Positions 1 to 7,981 of a stretch of 32,502 nucleotides of DNA are shown here, piece after piece. Numbering within the stretch: position 1 is the stretch's first letter; the number at the start of each line of letters is the position of its first letter. Under the pieces are notes generated by a model, which ran no database searches, was not told where the DNA came from, and worked only from the letters and a program-made list of their open reading frames with translations. Made by a program: the position numbers and the translations under genes. The DNA comes from JBOHER01 sp050701115 (GTDB taxonomy: Bacteria; Actinomycetota; Actinomycetes; Mycobacteriales; Pseudonocardiaceae): contig JBOHER010000375.1 in assembly GCA_050701115.1 (NCBI GenBank), forward strand, positions 1 to 32,502, in the 5' to 3' direction.

Positions 1-144
1 GGCGACCACAATCACTCACGACGCCATCTGCACCTTTTCGGCTGCTACCACGTGTCCCAGCAGAACACCTTCACCGGACGGCTCACGCCCGCCATGGTGC
101 GCGACGTGCTTGCCGAAGCGGCCGGGGTGGCCGGACTGATCTGA
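1..144 (+). CDS. Uracil-DNA glycosylase, family 5, C-terminal fragment
   Basis: Only the last 47 codons lie in the window; the gene begins upstream. The tail reads FGCYHVSQQNTFTGRLT followed by a short helix, which is the conserved C-terminal block (YH-[PV]-SQQNTFTGRLT) of family-5 (UdgB-type) uracil-DNA glycosylases. The family removes uracil and some other deaminated bases from DNA in the cytoplasm using a 4Fe-4S-containing fold; the cluster cysteines and the catalytic N-terminal motif are outside the window. The frame is open from base 1 to the TGA at 142-144. The next gene starts 77 nt later in the same direction. Family assignment rests on one short but distinctive motif. Confidence 0.85.
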   Translation, partial: GDHNHSRRHLHLFGCYHVSQQNTFTGRLTPAMVRDVLAEAAGVAGLI

Positions 145-221
145 ATCGGTCCCGACCTGGTGGTCGGGCTCACTGCTAAGCCAGGGTCCGGGCAGCGTCG
201 CTGTGTGCGAAATGCGACCAT

Positions 222-1556
222 GTGCGCATGGGCGCAACGAAGTCGGAACCGACTCGAATCCTGATCCTCGGTGGCGGATACGTCGGGCTTTACACGGCGT
301 TGGGGCTGCAGAAGAAGCTGCGGGCCAACGAGGCCTCCGTGACCGTGGTCGACCCGCAGCCGCACATGACCTACCAGCCGTTTCTCCCTGAAGCAGCGGC
401 CGGTGCGATCGAGCCGCGGCATGTGGTGGTGCCCCTGCGGCGTGCGCTCAAGCGCTGCCACGTGCTGACCGCACGGGTGCAGAAGATCGAACACGAGCGC
501 AAGGCCGTGACGGTCGAGGCCGCCGACGGTCACATCGCCCAGCTGTCCTACGACGTGCTCGTGGTGGCGCTTGGCTCGGTCGCCAGGCTGCTGCCGATCC
601 CTGGGCTGGCCGAGCAGGGTATCGCCTTCAAGACCATCGGCGAGGCCATCTACTTGCGCAACCACGTGATGTCGCGGCTGGACCAGGCGTCCAGCACGCT
701 CGACCCCGACCTGCGTAAGCGGCTGCTCACCTTCACCGTCGTCGGCGGTGGATTCGCCGGCATCGAAGCGCTCGCCGAACTGGAGGACATGGCCCGCTTC
801 GCCTGCCGCTACTACCCGAACATCGAGCCGAAGGACCTGCGCTGGGTGCTCGTCGAGGCGGCTGGCCGGATTCTGCCCGAGGTTCGGGAGAGCCTCGGCG
901 TGTACACCGTCGAACAGCTGGAGAAACGTGGCATCGAGGTGTACCTGTCCACGGCGGCCAAGTCGTTCGAGAACGGCCACGTTGTGCTCTCCGATGGCAC
1001 CGAGTTCGACAGCGACACGATCATCTGGACGGCCGGCGTGAAGGCCAACCCCGTGCTGGCCGAGTCGGACCTGCCGCTGGACTCGCGCAGCAGGCTGCAG
1101 GCCACTGCCGCGCTGCAGGTCGTCGGACACCCCGACGTGTGGACCGCGGGTGACTGCGCCGCGGTACCGGACCTGTCCAGGACCGAACAGGACCCCACGG
1201 CGACCTGCCCCCCGAACGCGCAGCACGCCGTGCGGCAGGCCCGGCACCTGGCCAAGAACATGATCAGGGCGCTGCGGGGCGGCCAGCCGAAGGATTACGT
1301 CCACAAGAACATCGGTGCGGTGGCCAGCCTCGGCCTGCACAAGGGTGTGGCCGACACCTTCAACGTCAAGGTGAAGGGCTTCCCGGCTTGGAGCATGCAC
1401 CGCATGTACCACGTCAAGGCGATGCCCACCTTCAACCGAAAGGCACGCATCACCGTCGACTGGCTGCTCGGTGGCCTGTTCAAGCGCGAGGTGATCTCGA
1501 TGGGCCAGATCAACGATCCGAAGGCTGAGTTCTTCCGGGTGTCCGGCAGGAAGTAG
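222..1556 (+). CDS. NAD(P)/FAD-dependent oxidoreductase, NDH-2-like
   Basis: A 444-residue flavoprotein of the type II NADH dehydrogenase superfamily, which transfers electrons from NAD(P)H through FAD to a quinone or other acceptor at the inner face of the membrane without pumping protons. The FAD-binding Rossmann motif GGGYVG is at about residues 17-22, a second dinucleotide site VVGGGFAG lies near residue 175, and the late FAD motif WTAGDCAAVPD precedes the C-terminal membrane-associating part. Length fits the family. ATG 222 is used, but ATG 228, two codons later, is equally possible; neither has a clear ribosome site. It stands alone between the glycosylase and the tRNA. The quinone-reductase role is inferred from family; the true acceptor cannot be seen. 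Confidence 0.85.
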   Translation: MRMGATKSEPTRILILGGGYVGLYTALGLQKKLRANEASVTVVDPQPHMTYQPFLPEAAAGAIEPRHVVVPLRRALKRCHVLTARVQKIEHERKAVTVEAADGHIAQLSYDVLVVALGSVARLLPIPGLAEQGIAFKTIGEAIYLRNHVMSRLDQASSTLDPDLRKRLLTFTVVGGGFAGIEALAELEDMARFACRYYPNIEPKDLRWVLVEAAGRILPEVRESLGVYTVEQLEKRGIEVYLSTAAKSFENGHVVLSDGTEFDSDTIIWTAGVKANPVLAESDLPLDSRSRLQATAALQVVGHPDVWTAGDCAAVPDLSRTEQDPTATCPPNAQHAVRQARHLAKNMIRALRGGQPKDYVHKNIGAVASLGLHKGVADTFNVKVKGFPAWSMHRMYHVKAMPTFNRKARITVDWLLGGLFKREVISMGQINDPKAEFFRVSGRK

Positions 1557-1618
1557 GCCACCGACGCCGACCTGCCCTGGAGGGCCGCGCTGGACCGCGA
1601 GCTAATAGGCTCGACGGT

Positions 1619-1692
1619 GCCCCCGTAGCCCAATCGGCAGAGGCAGTCGACTTAAAATCGATCAAGTGCGGGTTCGAGTCCCGTCGGGGGCA
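1619..1692 (+). tRNA. tRNA, anticodon UAA, short variable loop
   Basis: A complete cloverleaf can be folded. The acceptor stem GCCCCCG (1619-1625) pairs with CGGGGGC (1685-1691); the D stem is GCC/GGC (1628-1630 and 1642-1644); the anticodon stem GTCGA/TCGAT (1646-1650 and 1658-1662) closes the 7-nt loop CTTAAAA, giving anticodon TAA at 1653-1655; the T stem is 1668-1672 with 1680-1684 around TTCGAGT. The discriminator is A1692, and CCA is not encoded (CCT follows). The variable loop is only 5 nt (1663-1667), a class I shape, whereas leucine tRNAs reading UUA normally have a long variable arm. Decoding of UUA follows from the anticodon; charging with leucine is not certain. Confidence 0.9.
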
Positions 1693-1693
1693 C
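1672..1693 (+). repeat. Candidate attachment-site repeat, tRNA copy
   Basis: The T-loop-to-acceptor end of the tRNA, GTTCGAGTCCCG then two bases then GGGGGCAC, is repeated at 16172-16193 in the same orientation with 20 of 22 positions identical. tRNA 3' ends are classic integration targets, so this is read as one end of an integrated element. Confidence 0.65.
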
Positions 1694-1707
1694 CTGACGC
1701 ACGAGGT

Positions 1708-2133
1708 TCAAACTTTCGCCCGACGAATCATTGGGCGAGGTTCGGGCCTCGTCGCTCGTCGCTCGTTCTCCAGCCGGTCCCGGTTGGCGGTCAGCGCCGC
1801 AAGCTCGGCGGCTTCGGCGGTCATGAGCCGGTCGAGCTCGTGATGCAGCATCCCGGCGAGGGACTGTTGCATGGCGGGGGTGATCTGGATGCGGGTGTAG
1901 TAGTCCTCGATCAGGGTCTCCACGTCTTCGATGAGGATGGCCCCGCGGGTGCAGGCGGTTCGCTTGGCGTACCTGCCCCCGCAGACGAAGTAGGGGTAGA
2001 CGTTGCTCGCATCGGCCACCGAACGTGCCCGGACTGCTCTTGGCCAGGACCAGTTCCTCACCGAGCACACACGCGGCGCAGCGCTCGATGGCGACGAAGC
2101 TGTCAACCACGCCATCCGACATTGCACGCACAC
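1708..2133 (-). pseudogene. Decayed serine recombinase, C-terminal remnant
   Basis: On the minus strand the sequence ends with YPYFVCGGRYAKRTACTRG followed by a long helical tail rich in Glu, Leu and Arg (about 1708-2010). This matches the recombinase zinc-ribbon segment and coiled-coil tail of large serine recombinases. The preceding half of the ribbon, CAACVLGEELVLAKSSP, is readable only in another minus frame (about 2035-2085), so at least one frameshift separates them. The N-terminal catalytic resolvase domain is absent. Such enzymes integrate and excise phages and conjugative elements. The remnant lies 15 nt from the tRNA end, where an integrase would be expected. It cannot be functional as it stands. 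Confidence 0.7.
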
Positions 2134-2449
2134 CTTCTAACGATTTCTCATCACCTTGTACGACAAGATCACCATCTGCGCGCGCTAATAGCCACCCTCT
2201 CGGATCGCCACGCGTCTTGTGCGTGCTGATGTGATGGGGGCAAGTGCCGTAGGAGTGATCGGAGCGCAGCCATGTCGGCCTCGTCGCAGCAGCATGACAG
2301 GTGCGTACCCGTTCCGCTGACCCTCCACCAGGCCAACGTGCGTGTCCTGCCGCGGTGTCTGCGGACCCGTTCTGGTCGGTCACACCTCTTGCAGATCGAG
2401 GTGGACCGAGCACCACCGCGGGCGCCGGAGGTCGCCTCGCGGCCGAGGG
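2134..2449. other. Gene-free stretch with a low-GC patch
   Basis: No convincing gene is seen. From about 2137 to 2230 the base composition drops sharply (runs such as TTCTAACGATTTCTCATC), and the minus-strand reading frame there uses codons rare in this genome, including two TTA codons. It adjoins the recombinase remnant and is probably part of the same decayed mobile DNA. Confidence 0.5.
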
Positions 2450-2911
2450 TTACCGTTCCGCGTAAGCGGCGAGATTGTCCAGCGAGGATGCGAGCCCGGC
2501 AGCGTGATCCTGCGCGGAGATGCCGGAGGGAACGTTGTCGGCTCGGAAAGTGACCCGCGCTCCATCATCGACTGCGGCGACCTCCCACGTCATGGTCATT
2601 GTGCCGGCGTACGCCGGGTCGTCGGAGACGAAGTCCACCGCCTGCACGACCCGCACACCGGGGACGAGTTCGACGAAGCGGGCTTCAACGATGTCGGAGT
2701 CCGCCGTCGCCTTGCCCGGTGCAGTCGAGGCGTCCGCGTAGGTCAGGATCATCCGGTATGACCCGCCCGGCCGCGCCTCGAACCGCTCGAACCTGCCGCT
2801 CATACCGTCAGGCGGCAGCCATGCCGCAAGCGCGTCCGGATTGACAAGGGCACCGTAGACACGTTCAGGCGGGGCCGTGATCACTCGGGCTGCCGTGTCT
2901 GTCCGTGACAT
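2450..2911 (-). CDS. SRPBCC (AHSA1/START-like) domain protein
   Basis: A 153-residue protein with the Activator-of-Hsp90-homologue-1-like START fold. The N-terminal strand and helix read ARVITAPPERVYGALVNPDA, followed by AAWLPPDGMSG, RPGGSYRMILTY, a central FVELVPGVRVVQAVDF and the long C-terminal helix HAAGLASSLDNLAAYAE. All are hallmarks of the family, whose members form a hydrophobic cavity and bind lipids, polyketides or other small molecules; function varies widely and cannot be assigned here. ATG 2911 is chosen because the family fold begins immediately after it; the frame extends upstream to 3064 with low-complexity sequence unlike the family. It points the same way as the PaaX gene but about 270 nt separates them. 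Confidence 0.8.
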   Translation of the reverse strand: MSRTDTAARVITAPPERVYGALVNPDALAAWLPPDGMSGRFERFEARPGGSYRMILTYADASTAPGKATADSDIVEARFVELVPGVRVVQAVDFVSDDPAYAGTMTMTWEVAAVDDGARVTFRADNVPSGISAQDHAAGLASSLDNLAAYAER

Positions 2912-3140
2912 TGCCGCATCGTACCGCCAGTGAGTGTTTGTAGACCGCGAGTGCGATGCCGAGTGCGGCGTCGCCGACGGCCTGTGGGACATAGGTTCAA
3001 GACCCTTCATGATCAACATCGCGGCCATGTCTGTCCTACAACGCCCTGGCGTGTCGCCCATCATCGCCGCAGGTCAACCCCGTTCATCAACGCCTTTGCC
3101 GGGACCTTGCCCCAGTGACGCCAAACGTGTCCGGCGAATC

Positions 3141-3155
3141 CCGCCCTGCGGGCGG
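3141..3155 (-). terminator. Short GC hairpin downstream of the PaaX gene
   Basis: CCGCCC (3141-3146) and GGGCGG (3150-3155) form a perfect 6-bp stem with a 3-nt loop, 25 nt beyond the PaaX stop codon. There is no U tract. It is a possible weak terminator. Confidence 0.35.
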
Positions 3156-3179
3156 CGGCCAGGACGTGAACGGACGCTG

Positions 3180-3998
3180 CTACGAGGGGTCCGGTGAAGG
3201 CTTCAGTCCCGCCGTCTGGTCAAAGAACTCTTCCGCCGGTACGCGCAACAGGTCGTGTGCCTCGATGAACAGGTCGTGGGCTTCGCGCCCCACCCAGCCC
3301 GCCGGCAACAGTTCCATCGGCAGGCCGGGGTCGCGGAAAGGGAACTTGCGGTAGTCGTAGGTGAGCTCCATCCGCTCGACCAGTGCTTCCTTCGGGCTGA
3401 GGGAACCGGCCCGGTAGGCCGGCATACGGCGCCGATAGGTACGCAGCAACTCCCGGTAGTCGTCGTTGAGGGTCTGCAGATCCCAGCACCGCGCCGCCAT
3501 CTCTCGGTCGACGGTCAGCCCGGAAGACTGGCAACGCAGCATGTCGAGCCGGACCACCGCTTGATCGGCGAAGTTCTCCCTGACCTGCTGCAGCCGGTCG
3601 TGTGGTGAGACGTAGGTGGACGCGGCCAGCGGGCCGAACCCGAGCCATGCCAGTTCCTTGCGGATGTAGTCCCGCACGCCGCGGTCGGTCTCGGGCACCG
3701 AGTAGATCACCATGTACCAGTGGCGGTCCCACTCGGTTCGGACACGGTTGAAGATGCGGTCCCGCCCCTCGTCGAGCAGGTGGAGGCTCTTCTGGTTGAG
3801 CGCGTACCGGGTCTCGCGGCCATCGCGTTCGGCGTCGAACCACCCCTCTTTGCGAAGCCGGGCGACCACCACCCGCACGGTGCTCTCGCCGACACCGAAG
3901 CAGTCCATGAGTGCGGTCAGCGTGCGTAGCCGTACCGCGCCGCCGCGGTATCGGATGTAGTCACCGAACAGGTCGAAGACGATCGCTCTGGGCTTCAT
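3180..3998 (-). CDS. PaaX-family transcriptional regulator
   Basis: A 272-residue cytoplasmic DNA-binding protein. The N-terminus reads AIVFDLFGDYIRYRGGAVRL and continues into a winged helix (FGVGESTVRVVVARLRKEGW), the signature of PaaX-type regulators; the middle domain (WYMVIYSVPETDRGVRDYIR) and C-terminal domain are also PaaX-like. PaaX represses phenylacetate catabolism and is released by phenylacetyl-CoA. The neighbouring transporter, transcribed away from it, and the salicylyl-CoA pathway downstream suggest by inference that this member senses an aryl-CoA such as salicylyl-CoA. ATG 3998 is preferred because GGGGGGAG sits 6 nt upstream; ATG 4004 would touch that site, and an upstream start at 4049 adds an unconserved leader. 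Inverted half-sites at 4042-4099 may be its own operator. Confidence 0.87.
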   Translation of the reverse strand: MKPRAIVFDLFGDYIRYRGGAVRLRTLTALMDCFGVGESTVRVVVARLRKEGWFDAERDGRETRYALNQKSLHLLDEGRDRIFNRVRTEWDRHWYMVIYSVPETDRGVRDYIRKELAWLGFGPLAASTYVSPHDRLQQVRENFADQAVVRLDMLRCQSSGLTVDREMAARCWDLQTLNDDYRELLRTYRRRMPAYRAGSLSPKEALVERMELTYDYRKFPFRDPGLPMELLPAGWVGREAHDLFIEAHDLLRVPAEEFFDQTAGLKPSPDPS

Positions 3999-4041
3999 CG
4001 ACATCTCCCCCCGCCCTTTGTGCCGGGCAGGAGTGGCCCGG

Positions 4042-4099
4042 CGTGACAACTGCTTCCGACTATCTCACAACCGTCCGCGGGCGTTGTGGACTTGTCACG
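4042..4099. promoter_or_regulatory. Inverted half-sites between paaX-like gene and transporter
   Basis: Two inverted repeats lie in the divergent intergenic region. CGTGACAA (4042-4049) is matched by TTGTCACG (4092-4099), and CACAAC (4066-4071) by GTTGTG (4083-4088) with an 11-nt spacer. Similar half-sites in both orientations upstream of a regulator gene suggest an operator. No experimental motif for this regulator is known to me, so the assignment is inferred. Confidence 0.45.
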
Positions 4100-4149
4100 T
4101 TCGCCCTGCCTGACCTCGACGGTCTCCCCCTATTATTGGAGTCATTTTC

Positions 4150-4179
4150 GTGACGTCCGTGATGAATATGGCACATAAT
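4150..4179 (+). promoter_or_regulatory. Possible promoter of the transporter gene
   Basis: A -10-like CATAAT (4174-4179) lies in an AT-rich island about 40 nt before the start at 4220, with GTGACG (4150-4155) 18 nt upstream as a weak -35. This is inferred from sequence only. Confidence 0.35.
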
Positions 4180-4219
4180 TTGGCCGTCAGCGAAAGGCCC
4201 GCGTAGGACGGTGGTGGCG

Positions 4220-5538
4220 ATGGCGTCAAGAAGTTCTCGACCCAGGAGTCGTGGTGAGCTCATGGTGCTCGGGCTGTGTTTCGGGGTGATCGTGTTCGAC
4301 GGTTACGACCTGATCGTCTATGGCGCGGCGGTTCCCGCCTTGCTGCAGTACCGGCCGTGGGGGCTCACGCCGCCAGAGGTGGGTGCGATCGGCAGCTACG
4401 CGTTGATCGGCATGCTGGTCGGCGCGCTGGTCGCGGGGGCGGTGACCGACTATGTCGGCAGGCGCAAGGTGATGTTGGTCAGTGTCAGCTGGTTCTCCGT
4501 TGCGATGGCCTGTTGTGCGATGGCGCCGTCACCGGAACTGTTCCGGCTGCTGGGCGGCCTCGGCCTCGGTGGCGTGATGCCGACCGCCATCGCGCTCACG
4601 GCCGAGTACTCGGCGGCGCACCGGCGGAGCATCAACAACGCGCTGATGTTCTCCGGGTATCCCGTGGGCGGAATTCTCGCTGCGGTGGTGGCGATGGCGC
4701 TGATGCCGGCCTTCGGCTTCCGGGTCATGTTCTGGATCGGGGCCCTTCCGCTGGTGACGGTCCTGCCGCTGCTGTGGCGCCACCTGCCTGAGTCAGTGAG
4801 TTACCTGGACGCGAAGGGGCGCACCGACGAGGCCGCGAGAATCGCGCCGGTGTTCGACTGCCTGACGTCGCCGAGGGCGCCGCGAAGCCGGTCCGCCGGA
4901 TCGGTGCGTCGGCGATGCTCAACAAGCGCTACCTAGTGCCCGCGACGCTCTTCGCGATCACCAGTTTCTTCGGATTGCTGCTGGTGTATGGCCTCAACAC
5001 GTGGCTGCCGCAGATCATGAACTCCGCGGGTTATCCGCTCACGTCGTCGCTGCTGTTCCTGGTGATGATGAACGCAGGTGCGGCGCTGGGTTCCGTTCTC
5101 GTCGCCCCGATCGGTGACCGGTTCGGGATGAAGCCGGTGACGATGCTTGCCTTCGCATCGGCCGCCGTATCGATCTTCCTGCTGAGCTCGTCCACCGTGG
5201 CGCCGGTGATGTATGCCCTGGTAGCCATCGCCGGATTCGGCACCATCGGCACCCAGATCATGGTCAATGCGCATGTGGCCATGCACTTCCCGGCCGAGGT
5301 GCGGGCCACCGCGCTGGGCTGGACGCTGGGCATCGGAAGGCTGGGGGCGATCGTCGGGCCCACGTTCGGCGGCATCCTGCTCGCTTCCGGGCTCGGCACC
5401 GAGTGGAACTTCTACGCCTTCGCGATACCCGCCGCGATCGGCGTGGCACTCGTCGCCCTCCTGCCCGGACGAGCCCGCGCCGCGACCGAGGCGTCCGTCC
5501 GCGGTGCCTCATCTGAGTCGGTGACCGCTCGCGCTTGA
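4220..5538 (+). pseudogene. MFS aromatic acid:H+ symporter (AAHS-type), frameshifted
   Basis: The two halves of one 12-helix transporter are in different frames. The first half (4220 to about 4857) carries DGYDLIVYGAAVPAL in helix 1 and the loop motif DYVGRRKVM, both typical of AAHS carriers such as PcaK and BenK that import benzoate-type acids with protons. The second half resumes as RLPDVAEGAAKPVRRIG from about 4858 and runs to the TGA at 5536-5538 with helices 7-12. Restoring one base near TTCGACTG (4855-4862) would join them, so a single-base deletion in the central cytoplasmic loop is likely. ATG 4220 is chosen with AGGACGG 8 nt upstream; GTG 4211 or ATG 4261 are alternatives. It is either a recent null allele or a sequence error. 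Salicylate or gentisate uptake is inferred from context. Confidence 0.8.
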
Positions 5539-5628
5539 CCGTCGGAAATCGTTCCTACTCACTCGCCATCGTCGGTGAAACGACACCTTAGTTTGTGGAT
5601 CTGTCTCTTTGCCAAAGGAGTACCTCTC

Positions 5629-7959
5629 ATGAACCGAACACAACGGCACCGCGGCCGTCGTGTGCTTGTTCCGCTTACGGCCGGAAGCCTGCTCGTGTCG
5701 TTGGCGGTCACCGTCGGCTCGACGACCGCAGAGGGCGAGCCGAAGGCGCCCGCCTCGTGGCAGGAGCAGGCGGGCCCGGCGATCTTCCACGCGCCGCCGC
5801 CGCGCGTGCCGCAGTTCGAGAACACGGGCATCTGGCGGGCCGATCCGACCAAGGTCTGCATGAGCAGTGCTTACCGGAAGGGCGAGTTCCTGTACCAGGG
5901 CTGCCTGTGGGACGACCAGGGCAGCGGCGTGCCGCTGGACTGGCCTGCCAGCCCGATGCTCAAGGCCTACTCCTACCCGAAGGATCCGGCCTATCGGTCG
6001 AACGCTGCCGACCTGGTGGAGCTTCGGGCCAAACCGCTTAGCGACGCGACCGCCTTTCGGATCACCTACAACACCATGACCGACCCTGATCTGGTGGCCA
6101 CAACCGTCGCGCTCGGCGACTCTTCGAAACCGGTCGCCGTTCCGCACGGTGCCAACACGGTCATGCCGGCGCGGACCTTCGTCACCGTGCACGGACGCAC
6201 CGCCGATGTGGTGGATGCCAAGAGCGGCAAGAGGATCGGTTCCGCACCGGTGGAAGTGGACACGCGGCGCAGACAGGTCGAGGTGCGGGTGCCGCACAGG
6301 TGGTTCGACCCGACGGATCAGCGCGCCGTGCGGCTGGCAGCCGCTACCGGGCTGTGGGACAAGGCGGCCGATCGGTACCTGATCCCCGGGCTGGTCGCCG
6401 ACGAGAAGCACCCCGGTGGCGCCCTGCCCACCACGACCAGGCCCTCCGCCTTCTTCGACGTGGCCTTCCGCTACGACGAGCCGATGGACAGCGCCTGGCG
6501 GGACGAGCAGCAGAAGACCACGCTGGTGACCGGGGACATCAGCCGGTTCCACGCCGTCGTCGACTTCACCAAGCTGGCCAGGGGTGTCGACGACGACATG
6601 ACAGGCGAGCGTGGCGGTGTACCCACCAGCGGCTATATCCAGCGGATCTACCCCACGCACTTCGAACTGGCTCAGGGCAGGCGGCAGCCGACGGATCCCG
6701 GCGGCCCGCCGCCGGGCGCGAGTACTCAGCAGGGGGGCCCCGACCTGCAAACCTCGCCGGGCGGGTCCACACGGCCAAGCGGACAGTTCGGGTGGGTGTG
6801 CCGAAACGACTGCGTTCCCGGCCTCGCCGGACAGTTGCAGCGCTACATCGTCTACGTGCCCAAGCTACCGGCGCCCGCTCAGGGTTACGGCTCGCTCACT
6901 TGGACGCCCGGATACGCGATGACTCCGGCCGATTCCGTGGGCGGTAAGCGTGATCTGTTCACCATGGTCGCCAACCGGCCCGAGGCGCCGACCGTCGTGA
7001 TCAATGTGGACGCACGCGGCAACGACAACTGGTTCTACGGTCAGAGCGGCGCAAGCGTGTTCGAGGCGATAGTCGACGCCGAGCTGCACTATCCGCTGGA
7101 CCCGGACCGCAGGATCATGGGCGGGTTCTCCAGCGGCGGCTACGGTGCGAACAAGCTTTCGCTGCAGTTCCCAGACTTCTTCAGCAAGGCGTTCATTTGC
7201 GACGGACTGAACAAGGCTCCGTCCTTCCCTGGTATCAACGGCGTCGCCGACATTCTGCCCGCGGACACCGTGACCGAACATGAGCGGGGATCGACGCTGA
7301 CTCCGCTGCTGCCGTCGCGCCGCAACCAGCCGGTGATGGAGTGGTCCGGGCTGCCGGGCGACTTCGTCCCGACGAACATTCCGAGGGAACGCGCCGACGC
7401 CTACGCCAAGGGCGACTACGACTATGAGTTCGACACGTGGATCGGGGCCTCATCGGAGCACTTGATCATGTGCGACAACGGCACCTGGGACGTGTTCACC
7501 AAGTGGGCCGGTGCCGGCCAGCGTGAGCGCGATCCGGCGCACGTGACCTACGTGCGCAACCCGCTGATGGACGACCCGCGGTTCGGTCTGGTTGGCGACC
7601 GCGCCTACTGGCTGTCTGACATCCAGACACGCACTCGCGAATCGGGCACCATCGACGTCTTTTCGCACGGGCTGGGCATCCGTGACCCGAAGGTGCCTGC
7701 GAAGGAAACCGAGGCGGCAATCCAGAGCGGTGGGACAACCGTTCCGGTGAACCCCTATCTCAGGGAATTCCGGAAGCTGCCGGCGCCGCCTTCCGCGCGG
7801 CGTGCGGACGAACTGGACATCGCCGCGAGCAACATCCGGACCGTGATGATCGATCCGAGGCAGGCCAAGGTCACCTGTAACGCGAACCTGAACGTCAGGA
7901 CCGACGGGCCGTTGCGGGTCGTGCTGCTCGGCTGCGGTGCCCCACGTAACTTCAGCTGA
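5629..7959 (+). CDS. Secreted alpha/beta-hydrolase (esterase-like) with N-terminal binding module
   Basis: A 776-residue exported protein. The Arg-rich start and a hydrophobic core (VLVPLTAGSLLVSLAVTVG) form a signal peptide. Residues of roughly 50-350 resemble the glucodextranase/DOMON-like beta-sandwich module; the C-terminal part is an alpha/beta-hydrolase with GGFSSGG, where Ser501 is the likely nucleophile, as in feruloyl-esterase and PHB-depolymerase-like enzymes. A Pro/Gly-rich linker (PTDPGGPPPGASTQQGG) separates the two. ATG 5629 is fixed by AAAGGAG ending 8 nt upstream. It lies between the broken transporter and the aromatic operon, so it might release an aromatic acid from an ester outside the cell; that is inference. 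The substrate is unknown, and the Asp and His of the triad were not placed. Confidence 0.75.
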   Translation: MNRTQRHRGRRVLVPLTAGSLLVSLAVTVGSTTAEGEPKAPASWQEQAGPAIFHAPPPRVPQFENTGIWRADPTKVCMSSAYRKGEFLYQGCLWDDQGSGVPLDWPASPMLKAYSYPKDPAYRSNAADLVELRAKPLSDATAFRITYNTMTDPDLVATTVALGDSSKPVAVPHGANTVMPARTFVTVHGRTADVVDAKSGKRIGSAPVEVDTRRRQVEVRVPHRWFDPTDQRAVRLAAATGLWDKAADRYLIPGLVADEKHPGGALPTTTRPSAFFDVAFRYDEPMDSAWRDEQQKTTLVTGDISRFHAVVDFTKLARGVDDDMTGERGGVPTSGYIQRIYPTHFELAQGRRQPTDPGGPPPGASTQQGGPDLQTSPGGSTRPSGQFGWVCRNDCVPGLAGQLQRYIVYVPKLPAPAQGYGSLTWTPGYAMTPADSVGGKRDLFTMVANRPEAPTVVINVDARGNDNWFYGQSGASVFEAIVDAELHYPLDPDRRIMGGFSSGGYGANKLSLQFPDFFSKAFICDGLNKAPSFPGINGVADILPADTVTEHERGSTLTPLLPSRRNQPVMEWSGLPGDFVPTNIPRERADAYAKGDYDYEFDTWIGASSEHLIMCDNGTWDVFTKWAGAGQRERDPAHVTYVRNPLMDDPRFGLVGDRAYWLSDIQTRTRESGTIDVFSHGLGIRDPKVPAKETEAAIQSGGTTVPVNPYLREFRKLPAPPSARRADELDIAASNIRTVMIDPRQAKVTCNANLNVRTDGPLRVVLLGCGAPRNFS

Positions 7960-7981
7960 TCCTGCCGATCCCGCTCGACCC

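Noticed and set aside
45..1412. Long minus-strand reading frame opposite the NDH-2-like gene
   Set aside because: It is the antisense shadow of a gene with clear FAD motifs; its translation is low-complexity and Arg/His/Gly-rich with no recognisable domain.
2272..2761. Plus-strand reading frames over the SRPBCC gene and its downstream gap
   Set aside because: They are antisense to a gene with a clear START-like fold or are Arg/Pro-rich with no domain.
5575..5628. Upstream extension of the esterase frame to 5575
   Set aside because: The AAAGGAG site and signal peptide place the start at ATG 5629; the extension would precede a signal peptide with unrelated residues.
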